DNA of 28,080 nucleotides, from the NCBI GenBank assembly GCA_019649035.1, contig BMAT01001435.1, positions 230,819-258,898 on the forward strand. The letters run 5' to 3'. The translations under genes were made by a program, and so were the position numbers. The stretch comes from Elysia marginata. Lineage: Eukaryota > Mollusca > Gastropoda > Plakobranchidae. The notes beneath the pieces were generated by a model that was not told the origin of the DNA, did not search any database, and saw only the letters and a list, made by a program, of their open reading frames with translations. Below, piece by piece: positions 1 through 10,146 of this stretch (position 1 is the stretch's first letter; each line of letters opens with the position of its first letter).

Positions 1-451
1 CTTGAAATGAAGCAAGACAAAATTACGATAGTCTCTTTATCTCGTAATCGCTGATTTGACACCATAGTACACTTTTACATGAATTATGTACATGCAAACA
101 AACGTCGTATTATAATAGAGCTAAGGTCTAAAGTGTCAACATTTTCTACTTGGTTCGAGACAGCCCAGCGCTTCGAAATTCTATGTTTGTAAACAGGAGC
201 CGCTAAATATTTTACATAGGCATATTGCTATATATCGAAATGCGATCATGGAGAAGAAGAACTCCTATTCTACGTTTAAAACCTGAATCAACGTCAACGT
301 CTAGAACTTAATGTGATGGCTAGTCCTTGAATAACCTAAAGGTGTGTTTAACAAAGCAGTGTGTTCTAGCAAGATACGCTGGAAAAAACAATAAAAATCA
401 CATGTTGTATTGGTGCACCTTTCTAGGGCATAGAAACGAGCGTTTGTTTAT

Positions 452-462
452 CAAAGGTTTTA
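452..462 (+). repeat. Target-site duplication, left copy
   Basis: CAAAGGTTTTA lies immediately before the SINE head and is repeated exactly at 769-779 after the CCAA tail. Confidence 0.8.
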
Positions 463-768
463 CCGGCTCTGTGGCCTAGCGGTAAGACACTTGCTGAGAG
501 ATCGGGAGGTGCGGGTTCGATCATCGGCCGAGTCAAACCAAGGACTTTAAAATTGGTGTTGGCAGCTGATCCGCCTTGTGTCTGGCATTATGGATTTAGT
601 GCTAAGTCTGGTCGGCCCTGTGTCAGGATAATGTGACTGGGTGTGGTGTATGCAAGCGCTCCTCACATCACAGTATGGCAGTACGCTTTCAATTCTCCCA
701 GGCGTCGTCTCTGATATAAATTTGTAGTTAAAAAGAGACTTTAAAATTCAAACAAACAACCAACCAAC
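463..768 (+). repeat. tRNA-derived SINE with target-site duplication
   Basis: The element starts with a tRNA-like head at about 465-534. It carries an A-box-like TGGCCTAGCGG and a B-box-like GGTTCGATC, and the head's first bases can partly pair with its last. A roughly 200-bp body follows, containing AAGGACTTTAAAATTGGT and AATGTGACTGGGTG, and the element ends in a CAAA/CCAA-repeat tail. An identical 11-bp direct repeat, CAAAGGTTTTA, flanks it at 452-462 and 769-779, as expected of a target-site duplication from LINE-mediated insertion. The body resembles central domains shared by metazoan SINEs, but I cannot name the family without a search. Confidence 0.85.
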
Positions 769-779
769 CAAAGGTTTTA
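769..779 (+). repeat. Target-site duplication, right copy
   Basis: Exact match to 452-462. An undamaged duplication suggests a fairly young insertion. Confidence 0.8.
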
Positions 780-1126
780 AATTAAAAAAGGTGACATTGC
801 CGAACAAAAAATATGACGCTTTTACATACATGGTTCTTAAAGATAAAACATCTAAAACATAGAAAAGCAATTGAGGTCAACTTGGCCATGATTAACACAC
901 CTAAATAAAACAGTGTTTATGACACAAAAATCATTAAGGTTTTTCATGCTCTAAGTATGGTATTGAGTTTCACCATAGGAGGTAGAGAGGGCAAGTTTGC
1001 TAATACCTACACTGTACTGCCATGTTTAAACATAAGCTGGCTTTATACTGTGGCGACTTTTCCTTATTAAACCAAATTTTGATGTCACAGTTTCATCATT
1101 ACTATGTGTCAATTATCCCGTATGCA

Positions 1127-1167
<41 letters not shown>
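1127..1167. repeat. (CT)n microsatellite within a pyrimidine-rich tract
   Basis: Almost pure CT dinucleotides. Pyrimidine-rich, TCTC-rich sequence continues to about 1440. The serine/leucine-rich open frame across it is a product of the repeat and is not a gene. Confidence 0.9.
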
Positions 1168-1168
<1 letters not shown>

Positions 1169-2971
1169 ACACTGTCTCTCTGCCCTGTGTCTCTTTTTTT
1201 TCTTCTCTCTTCTTCTTTGTCTCCTCTCTCTCCTTTTACTTGTCTCTTTGTCTCTTCTTTTCTATCATTATTTCTTTCATGTGGGTCTATTTCTGATCTC
1301 CTATTTAATCTCTGACTTTCCTTCTAGTCCCATCGGAATCTCCCCTCTCTTTATCCCTGTCTCTGTAACTTTTTTTTCTATCATTATTTATTTGATTTGT
1401 ATTTATTTCGGATCGTCTAATTCATCCCTGTTCTTTCCCTCTTGTCCCGCTGGAATTTCCTCACCCGTGAGAATTATCAAAACGTCGTTTCGATGACCTT
1501 TCGCTCATTGGGCTGTTGACAGATAAAATCAATCAACTGACCTCTCTTTCCGGGCTAGGTAGGCTAGAGAAAGTGTTCAGACAGTATGTACAATGTACAT
1601 GTATTTTCTCAGACAAAGTAAGTCGCAGTTTCTGAGATCGCAGCAGCCTCTGTAATTTTCCTGGCCAGAAAGGTGAAAGTCAGTTGATGGTCCCCTTGCA
1701 TGCTTGGCTTGGTGAAGATTTCCTGTGAAAAAACTGAAAAGTACAGTGCGAAGTATTTTTTTTTCAATAAATGCGTCGCGCATTAGTACAACGTTTCCAA
1801 CATTTGTGTGTAGAAAAATTTAGGTCCAGATATTATGGTCTTGCTAGCTTTGAAGGGATTAAAACGTTTTTTCGAGCTCAGAGCTCAAAAGCAATTAGCG
1901 ATCTGAGCAAAAGGTAAAAAGAAAGAAAATGAAAACTCTAATGTGTAAATAATTATTTGTGTGCAGATATAATTCATGCAGATCTCGTGTAAGCATTTTA
2001 TAAAAAAAATTGTTTTCTCCTTCGTGAACAAAAATAAATCGATTAACACACAAGGTAGTTGTTTTTTTTTAACTCAAAATTCTTTAAGGCTTTTCCTGAT
2101 TAAGATCATCTTTAACGGATGCCCCCCTGTTTCACGTCTTGCTATGCCTCTAGGTTTGTCTGGCTGATTCGAAATACGTTACTGCGGTGGCACCCACGTA
2201 GCTAGCTAGCTCTTTAGCAAAGAAAACTAAATCGAGTCGTGGCCATTCATGCGCTGTAGTTCTGTGTGTGTCTGAGAAGATTATCGACTGTTGCTGAGGT
2301 GACCATTCACGTATCCTCCATGTAGACAGGGCGTATCGATCAGACTTGATCTTCATCTTTCACGTCTTTGCTGAGCTAGCTAGCCAGAGCATGTCGGAAA
2401 CAACTTTAAACAGAATGGTGGGCGAGACAAAAGAACATGTCTTGTTCAAAGACGTTGAGCTCTAAACTGTTGTTTTTTTTCTTTTGTTTTTGTAGTTTTT
2501 TGTTTGTTTGGAAGGTTTAAATTTGCCTTTATGTAGTTTGTAGGAAAACCGCTTGAAGTTGATGAGAGAGGGAGGTCTTTGTGCACAAATACTGGAGTAT
2601 TTGTTAGACATAAAAGACAGAGTCATATAAGCTTTGTCGTTCGTAAACATATATTACAGTAGGCGCTTTAGTAAATTCAAAGCGGCAAGCAAAAGCAATA
2701 GTACAAAGATCAAGGAAATCCATAAATATTGTTGTTTTTTTTGGCTGATACTTTCGTTTGAGTAATGTGAAGTGAAGTAAAATACGGAAGAGACACACAG
2801 AGATGACAAATTGCAAAATTTATAGAGGGTGGTGGCCAGAGAGTAATGAGGAAATAAAATAGAAGACATATGAAAAGAAGAAAAATAAGATATTGCATTG
2901 TAGTAAGTTGCTTAAAACAACAATATATTTACAAGCCTTTCAGATTCATTGGAATACACACCACATACCTT

Positions 2972-3122
2972 CACCCCAACCCCCTCCCTCTCCCCTGCCA
3001 CTCCAAAAACAAATAGTTTTCTTTCTTTATAATTCTTTCTAAACCATACGCTTCACTTTCTTCCCACTCTACGCTACTCTTATTTTGTTTTTCTTTCTTT
3101 TCCCTTTCCTCCCATTCTCTTT

Positions 3123-3160
<38 letters not shown>

Positions 3161-3200
3161 CCCCTCTCTCTCTCCATCTATCTATATATCTATCTCTCTC
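2972..3200. repeat. Pyrimidine-rich tract with (CT)n core at 3127-3175
   Basis: The plus strand is strongly C/T biased throughout. The core is CT dinucleotides interrupted by a short C run, then CTAT repeats. The opposite strand reads as an arginine/glutamate-rich open frame, which is low-complexity artefact. Confidence 0.85.
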
Positions 3201-5450
3201 CCTATAATTAAATCCCACCTTTTCATCTCCATTCTTTGACCTTTATGAATGTTGTATTCTCTTTATTTTTATCCTCTTTATTTTTATCAGAGTCGTTTTG
3301 TTTACCTTTGCTATAAAACAAAAAAAAATGTTCGATGAAGTTAATGGTGGAATTGGCTTTAAATTTAACTCTTTGTCTCTTGTTGTTCAACATCTTGTTT
3401 GTTTAACACACAAACAGCACAGAAACACGCACTCAGAGATCGGGACATTTTGTCAACAAGACCCTGACAAGGCTGTCTCTGAGACAGACGGTTTTTCCTT
3501 TTTCTCATTTTTTCCTCATTTTTCTAGCTTCACCGTTAAGTTCACAGCTTTCGGCTTCCATCCTTGATGGCTGATTTCTAGCTTGTTCATCTTCCTCTCA
3601 AACTAATAACTGCACCTTGCATGCAATGTGACTCTTTCATGTCAGACAGAGACATGTTGCTTTTCACAGCTATGACCTATTTCATCCTAATCTGACCGCT
3701 GTTGGGCATAGCCCGACAATAAAATTTTTGGAGAATCCCAGAAAGTTAATTTAAAAAACGTCGATGTCTAAATGAAACAAATTCCGGGTTTTAAATGGAC
3801 ACGAATGTTAATTGCAAGATTATATGTCAAAGGAAGATTGGGGAGAACGAAGAAATGATTAATGAGATGACCACACCACGTTTAATTTAAAAACTGCTCT
3901 GTTCTGAAACCTGTCAACTATTTGTGGATGACTGACGTGTCATTTCACCCTCGCAAGTTAACACTGTCTAGGGTGTGTCTGTGCCTGGTTTAAAAAATGT
4001 TGTTTTTTATGGTCTTATTTAGCAATATAAGGATTAAACGGAACACCTGGTAGCAAAATGGTTCATATAAAACTGAGTTATACTGTCGAGTATATACGTA
4101 GATACATAAAATGCTTTTCGTTTCAAATAATTAGTTACCGAAAATAGAAAATCAAACTGATCAGGAGTCCCAGCCATTTTGCTGTAGTAATTCGCTTGTA
4201 TTTGTTCCCATATTATGTAAATGATTCAAGAGGGAAACGAATGGCAAAATGATGATAAAAGTCATAAGATTTTTTTACTGTTCACTTCTTAGGATCGTCT
4301 TCCTAGATCGTTATATTTTTTTTGTATTTTTGAGTGCGTATCAGGGTGTGTCAAAGAGGAATTGATTAGATAGACAAGTGCCCTTGGTGTACTCAGTAGC
4401 AGTCTGTGTACCCACTTTAATCTTGGAACATCCAAAATCTTAGAACGTCTCACCACTATGAACAAACGTCCGGCTTAGAGTTTGTTGAATTTGAGACTAG
4501 TAGACAGAAGATAATCAAGTAGACTTTTGTCAACATAAAAGCCCCCAAAAAATAGTCATTTGGTAAAAAAAATGTAATTACTTTTTTTCTATCAAAGTTC
4601 TATACCTTAGTAATGTTTTAAAACTAACCTTTTTTTTGTTTCAAATTGTCTGAAATAGCTCGTGCCTCAGAAATTGCTAGCGGTTTCATATTTTTTGTTT
4701 GTTTAGCTTCTATTTAAACAATTCTTTCTTTTCCAACGACTTGTGTTATCTTAGTTTGTTTGGAATTTGCAATAATAGTATCTACCCGCTAGCAATAACG
4801 GGAGAAAATCTACTTATTGTTCCTAGAGAACAATCTTTTCTCTCCACTTGTGCAAAGATAAGCTTGAAATGACGTTTTACATTAGAAGTCCTCACCCGTA
4901 ACTGATTCTTTTTTGTTACGCCTACATCTAGGACCTATACCTACACAACAATTGAATTTTGGAGCAACCCTGATTCGGAATTTAGTTTATCAGCTATCTA
5001 TCCACTTTACTTTGTTTTGTAACGCGAAGCAACTGTTTTCTTAGCACACGTTTCTTTGTGTGATAATATCGCATTTATCTTTTTCTTTCTTTATTGTTTT
5101 TGAGAAATAGATCCCAGATCTGTTTTATCTTCCTAACTTTGTCATACTTATAAACTTGCTCATTACACTCCATCTTTTATAATTACAGTTGATCCCCACA
5201 GAGTGTGAAATCATTAGAACAAAAAAAAACAGTTGTATAAATAATTTTACAGATTTGTGTGGGATGATTTTTAATATTGCGAAAAAATTTGCGTTTTAGC
5301 GGACTCAGTTTTTCAGTGTAAATCGAAAAGTTCTTTTTCTCTTTATTTTTCATACCGAACGACTGCCGGCTAGACCTCGTCGTTGGAGACAGTGTCTTAC
5401 GATCAGTCATATGGTTGTTTTAAAAATATCTCTGTTTAAAATAAGATAGT

Positions 5451-5504
5451 TAGAGAGAGAGAGAGAGAGAGATAGAGAGAGAGAGACAGACAGACACAGA
5501 GAGA
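5451..5504. repeat. (GA)n microsatellite
   Basis: GA dinucleotides with a GATA interruption and a short GACA extension, ending about 175 bp before exon A of gene 1. No function is implied. Confidence 0.9.
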
Positions 5505-5679
5505 AATGAAGGTTATTGAAACAAGGAGAGAAATTTTGAAGTTAAAATGTCAATAAAAGAATAAATTTTACAGAAAGGTTTATTCAAAATAGCCCACATC
5601 AGCAAAGAAAAAACAAACAATACCAGCATAAGCGCTACAGGCTCATAAAGATTAGCAATTTTCTTTCTACTCTCGACAG

Positions 5680-5902
5680 GATTCAAATATCGACACGTAC
5701 AAGCGCATGTACGCATACATGAAGAAAAATGCTGGGGTCATGTCACCAACTTATCCTGATGGCGTCGAGCGCGTGAAGAAGGGAAATTACGCTTTCTTCA
5801 TGGAGAATTTGATGATCGACTATCAAGTACAGAGGGATTGTGACCTTATGCAAGTCGGCGGACAACTCGACTCCAAGGGATACGGCGTGGGGCTGCCTAT
5901 GA
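5680..5902 (+). CDS. Kainate-type glutamate receptor gene 1, exon A (ligand-binding S2)
   Basis: The exon encodes 74 residues plus one base, from DSNIDTYKRMYAYM to LDSKGYGVGLPM. In kainate receptors this is the second half of S2, the lobe-2 segment that closes on glutamate. NYAFFMEN (residues 36-43) contains Glu42, equivalent to the glutamate that contacts the ligand's amino group across iGluRs. RDC (Cys54) is the first partner of the conserved lobe-2 disulfide. The acceptor is CTCTCGACAG|GAT. The donor is ATGA|GTGAGT in phase 1, the position I recall in vertebrate GRIK genes (GTPM|GSPYRD). Earlier exons are outside the window. The 3' end of the exon is also the first unit of a 40-bp tandem repeat. 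Protein identity comes from recalled family similarity; splice sites and frame are read directly. Confidence 0.93.
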
Positions 5903-6230
5903 GTGAGTACAATACTAGAGTATGTACTACGGCTGCCTTTGAGTGAGTACAATACTCGAGTATGGCGTGGGGCTGCCTATGAGTGAGTACAATACTAGCG
6001 TATGTCCTAGGGCTGCCTTTGAATGAGTACAATACTCGAGTATGGCGTGGGGCTGCCTTTGAGTGAGTACAATACTAGAGTATGTCCTGGGGTTGCCTTT
6101 GAGTGAGTACTGTACTCGAGTACGGTGTGGGGCTGCTTATGAATGAGCACAATACTAGTGTACGGCGTAGGGCTGCTTATGAGTGAGCGCAATACTCCAG
6201 TATGGCGTGGGGCTGCTTATGTGTGAGTTT
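5881..6230 (+). repeat. 40-bp minisatellite spanning an exon/intron boundary
   Basis: Units begin at 5881, 5921, 5961, 6001, 6041, 6081, 6121, 6161 and 6201. The last is a 30-bp partial, giving 8.75 copies with no indels. Each unit consists of exon-derived sequence (like TACGGCGTGGGGCTGCCTAT), a splice-donor-like GAGTGAGTAC, and AATACTAGAG. The first unit covers the last 22 coding bases and the true donor. Units tend to alternate between a CCTAT/CTAG form and a CCTTT/CTCGAG form, hinting at an 80-bp dimer in units 1-6. Units 4 and 7 carry GAATGAG, with the donor GT changed to AT; unit 9 is GTGTGAGT. The most likely origin is tandem duplication of the exon A end. Confidence 0.95.
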
Positions 6231-6574
6231 AGAACCCCTTAACAAAATATATAGGAAACTGTCCAAATGAATGAGATGTCATACTTTATAAAACAATTAA
6301 CATTGATTATCCATTGATTTGTTTTACACTTGAAAACTTTAAAATTCTGGAAGGCTTTTCAACATGTGAATAAATAAATGTATAATAATTTTTTTTGCTT
6401 TCTTACATTGCAAATTTAAAAGTCTACCTGTAAAAGATGTTTTACAAAAAAAATTGTTTTGAGTCGACATAAGATAGTTTTGAAACTCAAACAAAAATAA
6501 AACTGTTCAATATAGGAAGTTGAAATATCAAGTGCCTTGAGATACAATCCCTTCATTTTTCGTTATTTGCCTAG

Positions 6575-6683
6575 ATTCCCCCTACAGAGATCGCCTCTCA
6601 ATGGCTATCTTGGAACTTCAAGAGGGTGGAAAAATTCAGATGCTTTACAACAAATGGTGGAAGGATACAGGCACGTGTGTAAG
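6575..6683 (+). CDS. Kainate-type glutamate receptor gene 1, exon B (end of S2)
   Basis: Joined to exon A through AAT, the exon reads NSPYRDRLSMAILELQ and continues to NKWWKDTGTCVR. SPYRD, the L-x-ILxLQE helix and the KWW-x(5)-C ending are standard kainate-receptor features. Cys109 pairs with Cys54 of exon A in the known family structures. The acceptor is TTTGCCTAG|AT. The donor is unusual. Ending at the GT at 6679 would leave phase 0, and exon C would then give a stop immediately (TGT AGA TGA). Ending at 6683 (AAG|GCAAGT) restores the frame and keeps the cysteine. A GT donor after ACGT's AC (6673-6674) would also keep the frame but would delete the cysteine. The GC donor is therefore preferred. 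Confidence 0.9.
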
Positions 6684-6689
6684 GCAAGT
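6684..6689 (+). promoter_or_regulatory. Non-canonical GC 5' splice site (GC-AG intron)
   Basis: AAG|GCAAGT fits the known strong consensus for GC-AG introns, where the remaining donor bases pair fully with U1 snRNA. A competing GTAAGG lies five bases upstream at 6679-6684 but is out of phase with the acceptor at 7345. The intron runs 6684-7345 (662 bp) and ends TTTTGTCTGCAG. Confidence 0.8.
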
Positions 6690-7345
6690 TTGCATTCCAG
6701 TTATTTTTGTTGAAGTCTTTATAAGGCAAGTTTTGTAAATTCCTTTGCCAATTAAAGCATTGATTCAAAAAAACTTTTTATTGATACCGACACTCACAAT
6801 ATAAGGATAAAATAAAGACAAGATGACATCAAACTTGTTATTGTGCAGTTGAGTACACACACAACACCACTCATACTTCACTACCCGTTGTTTCGGAGAA
6901 ATGTGATAACGATAGAAAACATTAGAAAAGAGCTCATAAGGATAAAGGATTAGCAAATGCAATGATTAACACAGTTACATCTATAGTTCTTTACGAAAGC
7001 TCTTATTAATCGAATTTCGTTTAGTTTATAATACTTGTGTGTTACTGAACAAAGCGAAAAAATCAGATTGTTTTTGGATACTGATTTGCTAGGTCAAGTA
7101 GATACTATTGCTTTTACCTTTTGCTAGGCTCCTGACCTAAGCACCATACAACACCCACTATCCTAATGTTGGTCTATGATGGTGATATCATTAGTACGGA
7201 ACCAGATTCCTTCTCATCAAAACTATAGGATCAGTTTTTTTTTCCTACCTTACTAATAATGCTGATTTCAATATTTCAACATGAAAATTATAAATTTGCT
7301 TTTTAACTGTAAATTCCTCATGTTCGTTCTTTCTTTTGTCTGCAG

Positions 7346-7496
7346 AGATGACAACAAAGAATCAAAGGCAAATGCTCTTGGAGTTGAGAATGTGGGAGGC
7401 ATATTCGTGGTTCTTCTAGTTGGTCTTGCTTTAGCAATAATCGTTGCCATCATTGAATTCATATACAAATCCAAAGAGAACGCACAGGAAGACAGG
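7346..7496 (+). CDS. Kainate-type glutamate receptor gene 1, exon C (membrane segment M4)
   Basis: The exon reads DDNKESKANALGVENVGG, then the hydrophobic IFVVLLVGLALAIIVAII and EFIYKSKENAQEDR. The S2-M4 linker, the NVGGIF entry and the xEFxYKSKxNAQ exit match kainate receptors such as GluK2 (NIGGIF, GEFLYKSKKNAQ). M4 spans about residues 130-150 of the 286 encoded here; the following Lys/Glu-rich stretch is the cytoplasmic stop-transfer. The exon begins in phase 2 and ends at a codon boundary with donor AGG|GTGAGA. An open frame runs past the donor to 7622, but that extension lacks family similarity and is intronic. Confidence 0.93.
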
Positions 7497-8718
7497 GTGA
7501 GACTTCAGACACAAGCTTTGAGTCATTTTTTTTACAAATACAATTGCATGATGAAAATAAACACACTAATCTTCAAGGAAGATGTAACTTTCTTCTTAAA
7601 TGAACATTGTAAACAAGTGTGACAAAAAAGTATCCTCGAAGTTTTTTATCCTACTATCCAATGCGTTTTATATGTATCACAAAAGCGGTGGCGCCCCCTT
7701 TTAACTTGTTACCCATAGATTGACGTGTAAAGGCTGCAAAATTTTGGTTTATACCTTTAAGCTGAACAACTACATTTAAGTTTCATAGTCTTCATGTAGA
7801 CAACTTACTACGTACTGAGCTTTGCGTTGCTTATTTTCTGTTTAATCTATTGCACTTGTTGTATAATTACTTGCATATGATATCGATCTTTTTCTGTGTA
7901 AGTAACAGAAATGAAACGTAAAAAGGTTGATTTATCCAAAAGGTCTAAAGCTATATTTGAGTCAACACAAACTACTCCGCTTTTGTTTTATTATATTAGA
8001 TAATTTTCTATTTTCTTTAACAAAACAACTGAAAGAAATGATGGCCTGAAGCTATGATATATCTTGCATACCACAAAACTCTGCCGTTGTATCATGTTAC
8101 CTTCGTAATTAAAATCGTTTAATCATAAGCATTATTATTTTAAAAGTCGTATCTATCCCTGAGAAGTTATTAAAGTTTTTTTTTTCAAAATAAAACTGTT
8201 CCTGTTATATCAATATTTAACCCCGAAATAAAGCTTTTTGTAATACTAAGCTTACTTATCAGTGAAAAAATGGACATGATTTTTGAAAACTAAGCTGCAT
8301 GCAATCATAGGCGTTGTTTAAACAAATTGTAGCCACTTATTCTTATCAGCTTAAGGTTTATTCAATGATATATTATTTTTAAAATACAAGTCATCTGTTT
8401 TTATTTTTTGCAACCTTCAAAACATCTAATTTTATTTCCTGTCCACTTACTTTCATTTTCGGCCAACTGTGAAATTGGTTTTATTGGTGTCCAATCCGCT
8501 TATCTTAACATGAATGTCACACTGTAACCAGGAAAATTAAATACCCTTTTAAGTTAAATCTTTTTTCGAACTATTCTTTCTCATTAAAACGTTTATTTTG
8601 TGCTGCCCCATGTCCAAGTTGCAATTTGAAAAGCACCGAGACTAATTGGTGTCAAAATACTGTTAGAAGGTTTAGGAATCGAAACTTGTTGAAATCTTTA
8701 TGTCCTATTTTATTTCAG

Positions 8719-8862
8719 CAATCTCTGTGCCAAGAAATGGCCCAAGAGCTGAGGTTTGCTGTCCGATGTGGCGGTTCTTCCAAACGACCAAAGTATAAGC
8801 CTAGAGCAGATTGTCCTGACTGTATACAAGGCAGGCCGTTCAACAGCCACAGACACCATGAG
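8719..8862 (+). CDS. Kainate-type glutamate receptor gene 1, exon D (juxtamembrane tail)
   Basis: Forty-eight codons in phase 0/0, acceptor TTTATTTCAG|CAA and donor GAG|GTCAGT. The protein starts QSLCQEMAQELRFAVRC and then becomes basic (GGSSKRPKYKPRADC). The opening motif corresponds to the post-M4 SFCSAMVEELRMSLKC of vertebrate GluK2 and is nearly identical to gene 2 in this window, so it is a real coding exon. A CPDC cysteine pair follows at 8811-8822, and the exon ends in a histidine-containing SHRHHE. Cysteines near the membrane are palmitoylation candidates in kainate receptors; that is inference here. Confidence 0.93.
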
Positions 8863-9020
8863 GTCAGTTGTTCCCTCTGGTTATACCTTACACGTGTGTT
8901 AATAACAATAATGTATTCTGTTTCGATTTCTGTTTGCTAGACAAGCTTTTTGTCACCTAGAGTCATTCTAATTGAGTTTGCCATATAAATAAAGCATTGA
9001 GACTGCCGAGTATTCATTTT

Positions 9021-9023
<3 letters not shown>

Positions 9024-9064
<41 letters not shown>
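9024..9064. repeat. (GA)n microsatellite in intron D-E
   Basis: About 20 uninterrupted GA dinucleotides, 160 bp after exon D. Confidence 0.92.
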
Positions 9065-9067
<3 letters not shown>

Positions 9068-9499
9068 AAAAACTAAAGTAGAGTTCCCAACACTTGGAGT
9101 ATATCTATAAAGTATGCAAGTAAATCTGTACGATCTAGATAATAGTTTATAAAAAGCAGATTAACAAAGCATAACAAAGAGATAACACGGATATAACTAT
9201 TTTAGATTTCTACTGATTTCAGCTTTTTCCTACTATTGGGATACCAGCTAATTTTTGTTTATTACTTTAAAACAAATTCCTGCAATTCAAGTGCCAATTA
9301 CCTTTAAGGCCTATATACTCCTATAGTTCTATTTATACAAATTCGTCATGCACATTTTTTGTTATTTTTTCCAATTGTTTTCCATAACTTCACACAGAAG
9401 AGAGCTTCTAGCTCATTGTGACTGAATCTTCTCTAGAATCCTTGTTAGCTCGTCAGCTCCCCCAGTTCTCCTGATAACTGATAAGAAAAACTAAAACTT

Positions 9500-10140
9500 A
9501 GATTTTGCACGACGGTTGCAGTAGGCCTAAGCCTAATTGTGAACATATCTAGCTTCGCTTTTTAGGCTATCTCCCATTGTGCCAAGTTTGAACTTATTAG
9601 GCCTTATCTAGAAGTGAACCTAGCTTGGTCTAGGTTCATTCCTGAGCTAGTGGATGAGATCACCAGGAGTGATTGTTGTATATAGAACTCAGAGAAAAAA
9701 AGTGAGAACCCACTGCAGAGCATAGCACCAAACTATTTGGCCCATTCAAAGAACAAATAAATAGAAACAACAAATAACTTCCTGGACTTCATGGGTATAC
9801 AACCTTAAAAACTAAACATTTGTAGAACGCAAAGAAGAAGAAGACTCCATGGAACCTAATCGAAGCTCATAACTATAGTAACTTGTACTTAGATAGGAAG
9901 GATCAATCTAGATATTTAACTTTGATTCCCTAAATCCTAAATCTATTACAAAATTTGGTTTTAAATTTAAGCCTAGGTCGATCTAGATCTAGAAGTCTTT
10001 TTAAGGTTCTAGATAAAGCTCTCTTTTTTCAGTGTCTGACATTGTAATTTAGGTCCAGAATCTAAAACTAGATATCTAGATCAAATATCTACATTCCAGA
10101 TCTATCTAAATTAGATTGGTCATAGACCTAGGCCTTTATA
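9500..10140. repeat. CTAG/GGCCTA-rich intronic stretch
   Basis: The stretch is visibly enriched for CTAG-containing words such as TCTAGATCTAGA, ATCTAGAT and CCTAGG, and for AGGCCTA/TAGGCCT. It includes a perfect 9-bp inverted repeat, TGAACCTAG...CTAGGTTCA, at 9615-9638 with a 6-base loop. No unit of fixed length is evident, so this looks like a degenerate interspersed repeat and not a clean tandem array. No coding potential is seen. Confidence 0.55.
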
Positions 10141-10146
10141 GAATCA

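Larger units (their letters stand above)
1..5679. other. Probable long intron upstream of gene 1 exon A
   Basis: The receptor gene beginning at 5680 starts in the middle of ligand-binding segment S2, so exons for the amino-terminal domain, S1 and the channel (including the SYTANLAAF-type gate motif) must lie upstream. I read this stretch on both strands for that motif and for other S1/S2 landmarks and found none. It is AT-rich and holds one SINE and several microsatellites, listed separately; the rest shows no gene or recognisable element. Intron status is inferred from the missing upstream exons, not seen directly. Confidence 0.6.

Noticed and set aside
1022..1496. Open frames rich in Leu/Ser over the CT tract
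   Set aside because: They are translations of a (CT)n microsatellite and its pyrimidine-rich flank, with no splice context or domain.
2971..3177. Arg/Glu-rich minus-strand frame
   Set aside because: Artefact of the (GA)n sequence on that strand.
5743..6192. Three repetitive minus-strand frames (LYSLKGSPTPY-like repeats)
   Set aside because: They are antisense to exon A and its 40-bp repeat. Each shifts frame between units because 40 is not a multiple of three. No independent coding evidence.
5881..6230. CRISPR-like array
   Set aside because: There are no unique spacers: the whole 40-bp unit repeats, it overlaps a receptor exon, and the DNA is animal.
7497..7622. Extension of exon C to the stop at 7622
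   Set aside because: A clear GTGAGA donor at 7497 joins in phase to exon D, whose start is strongly conserved with gene 2. The extension has no similarity. It could be a retained-intron product, but nothing supports that.
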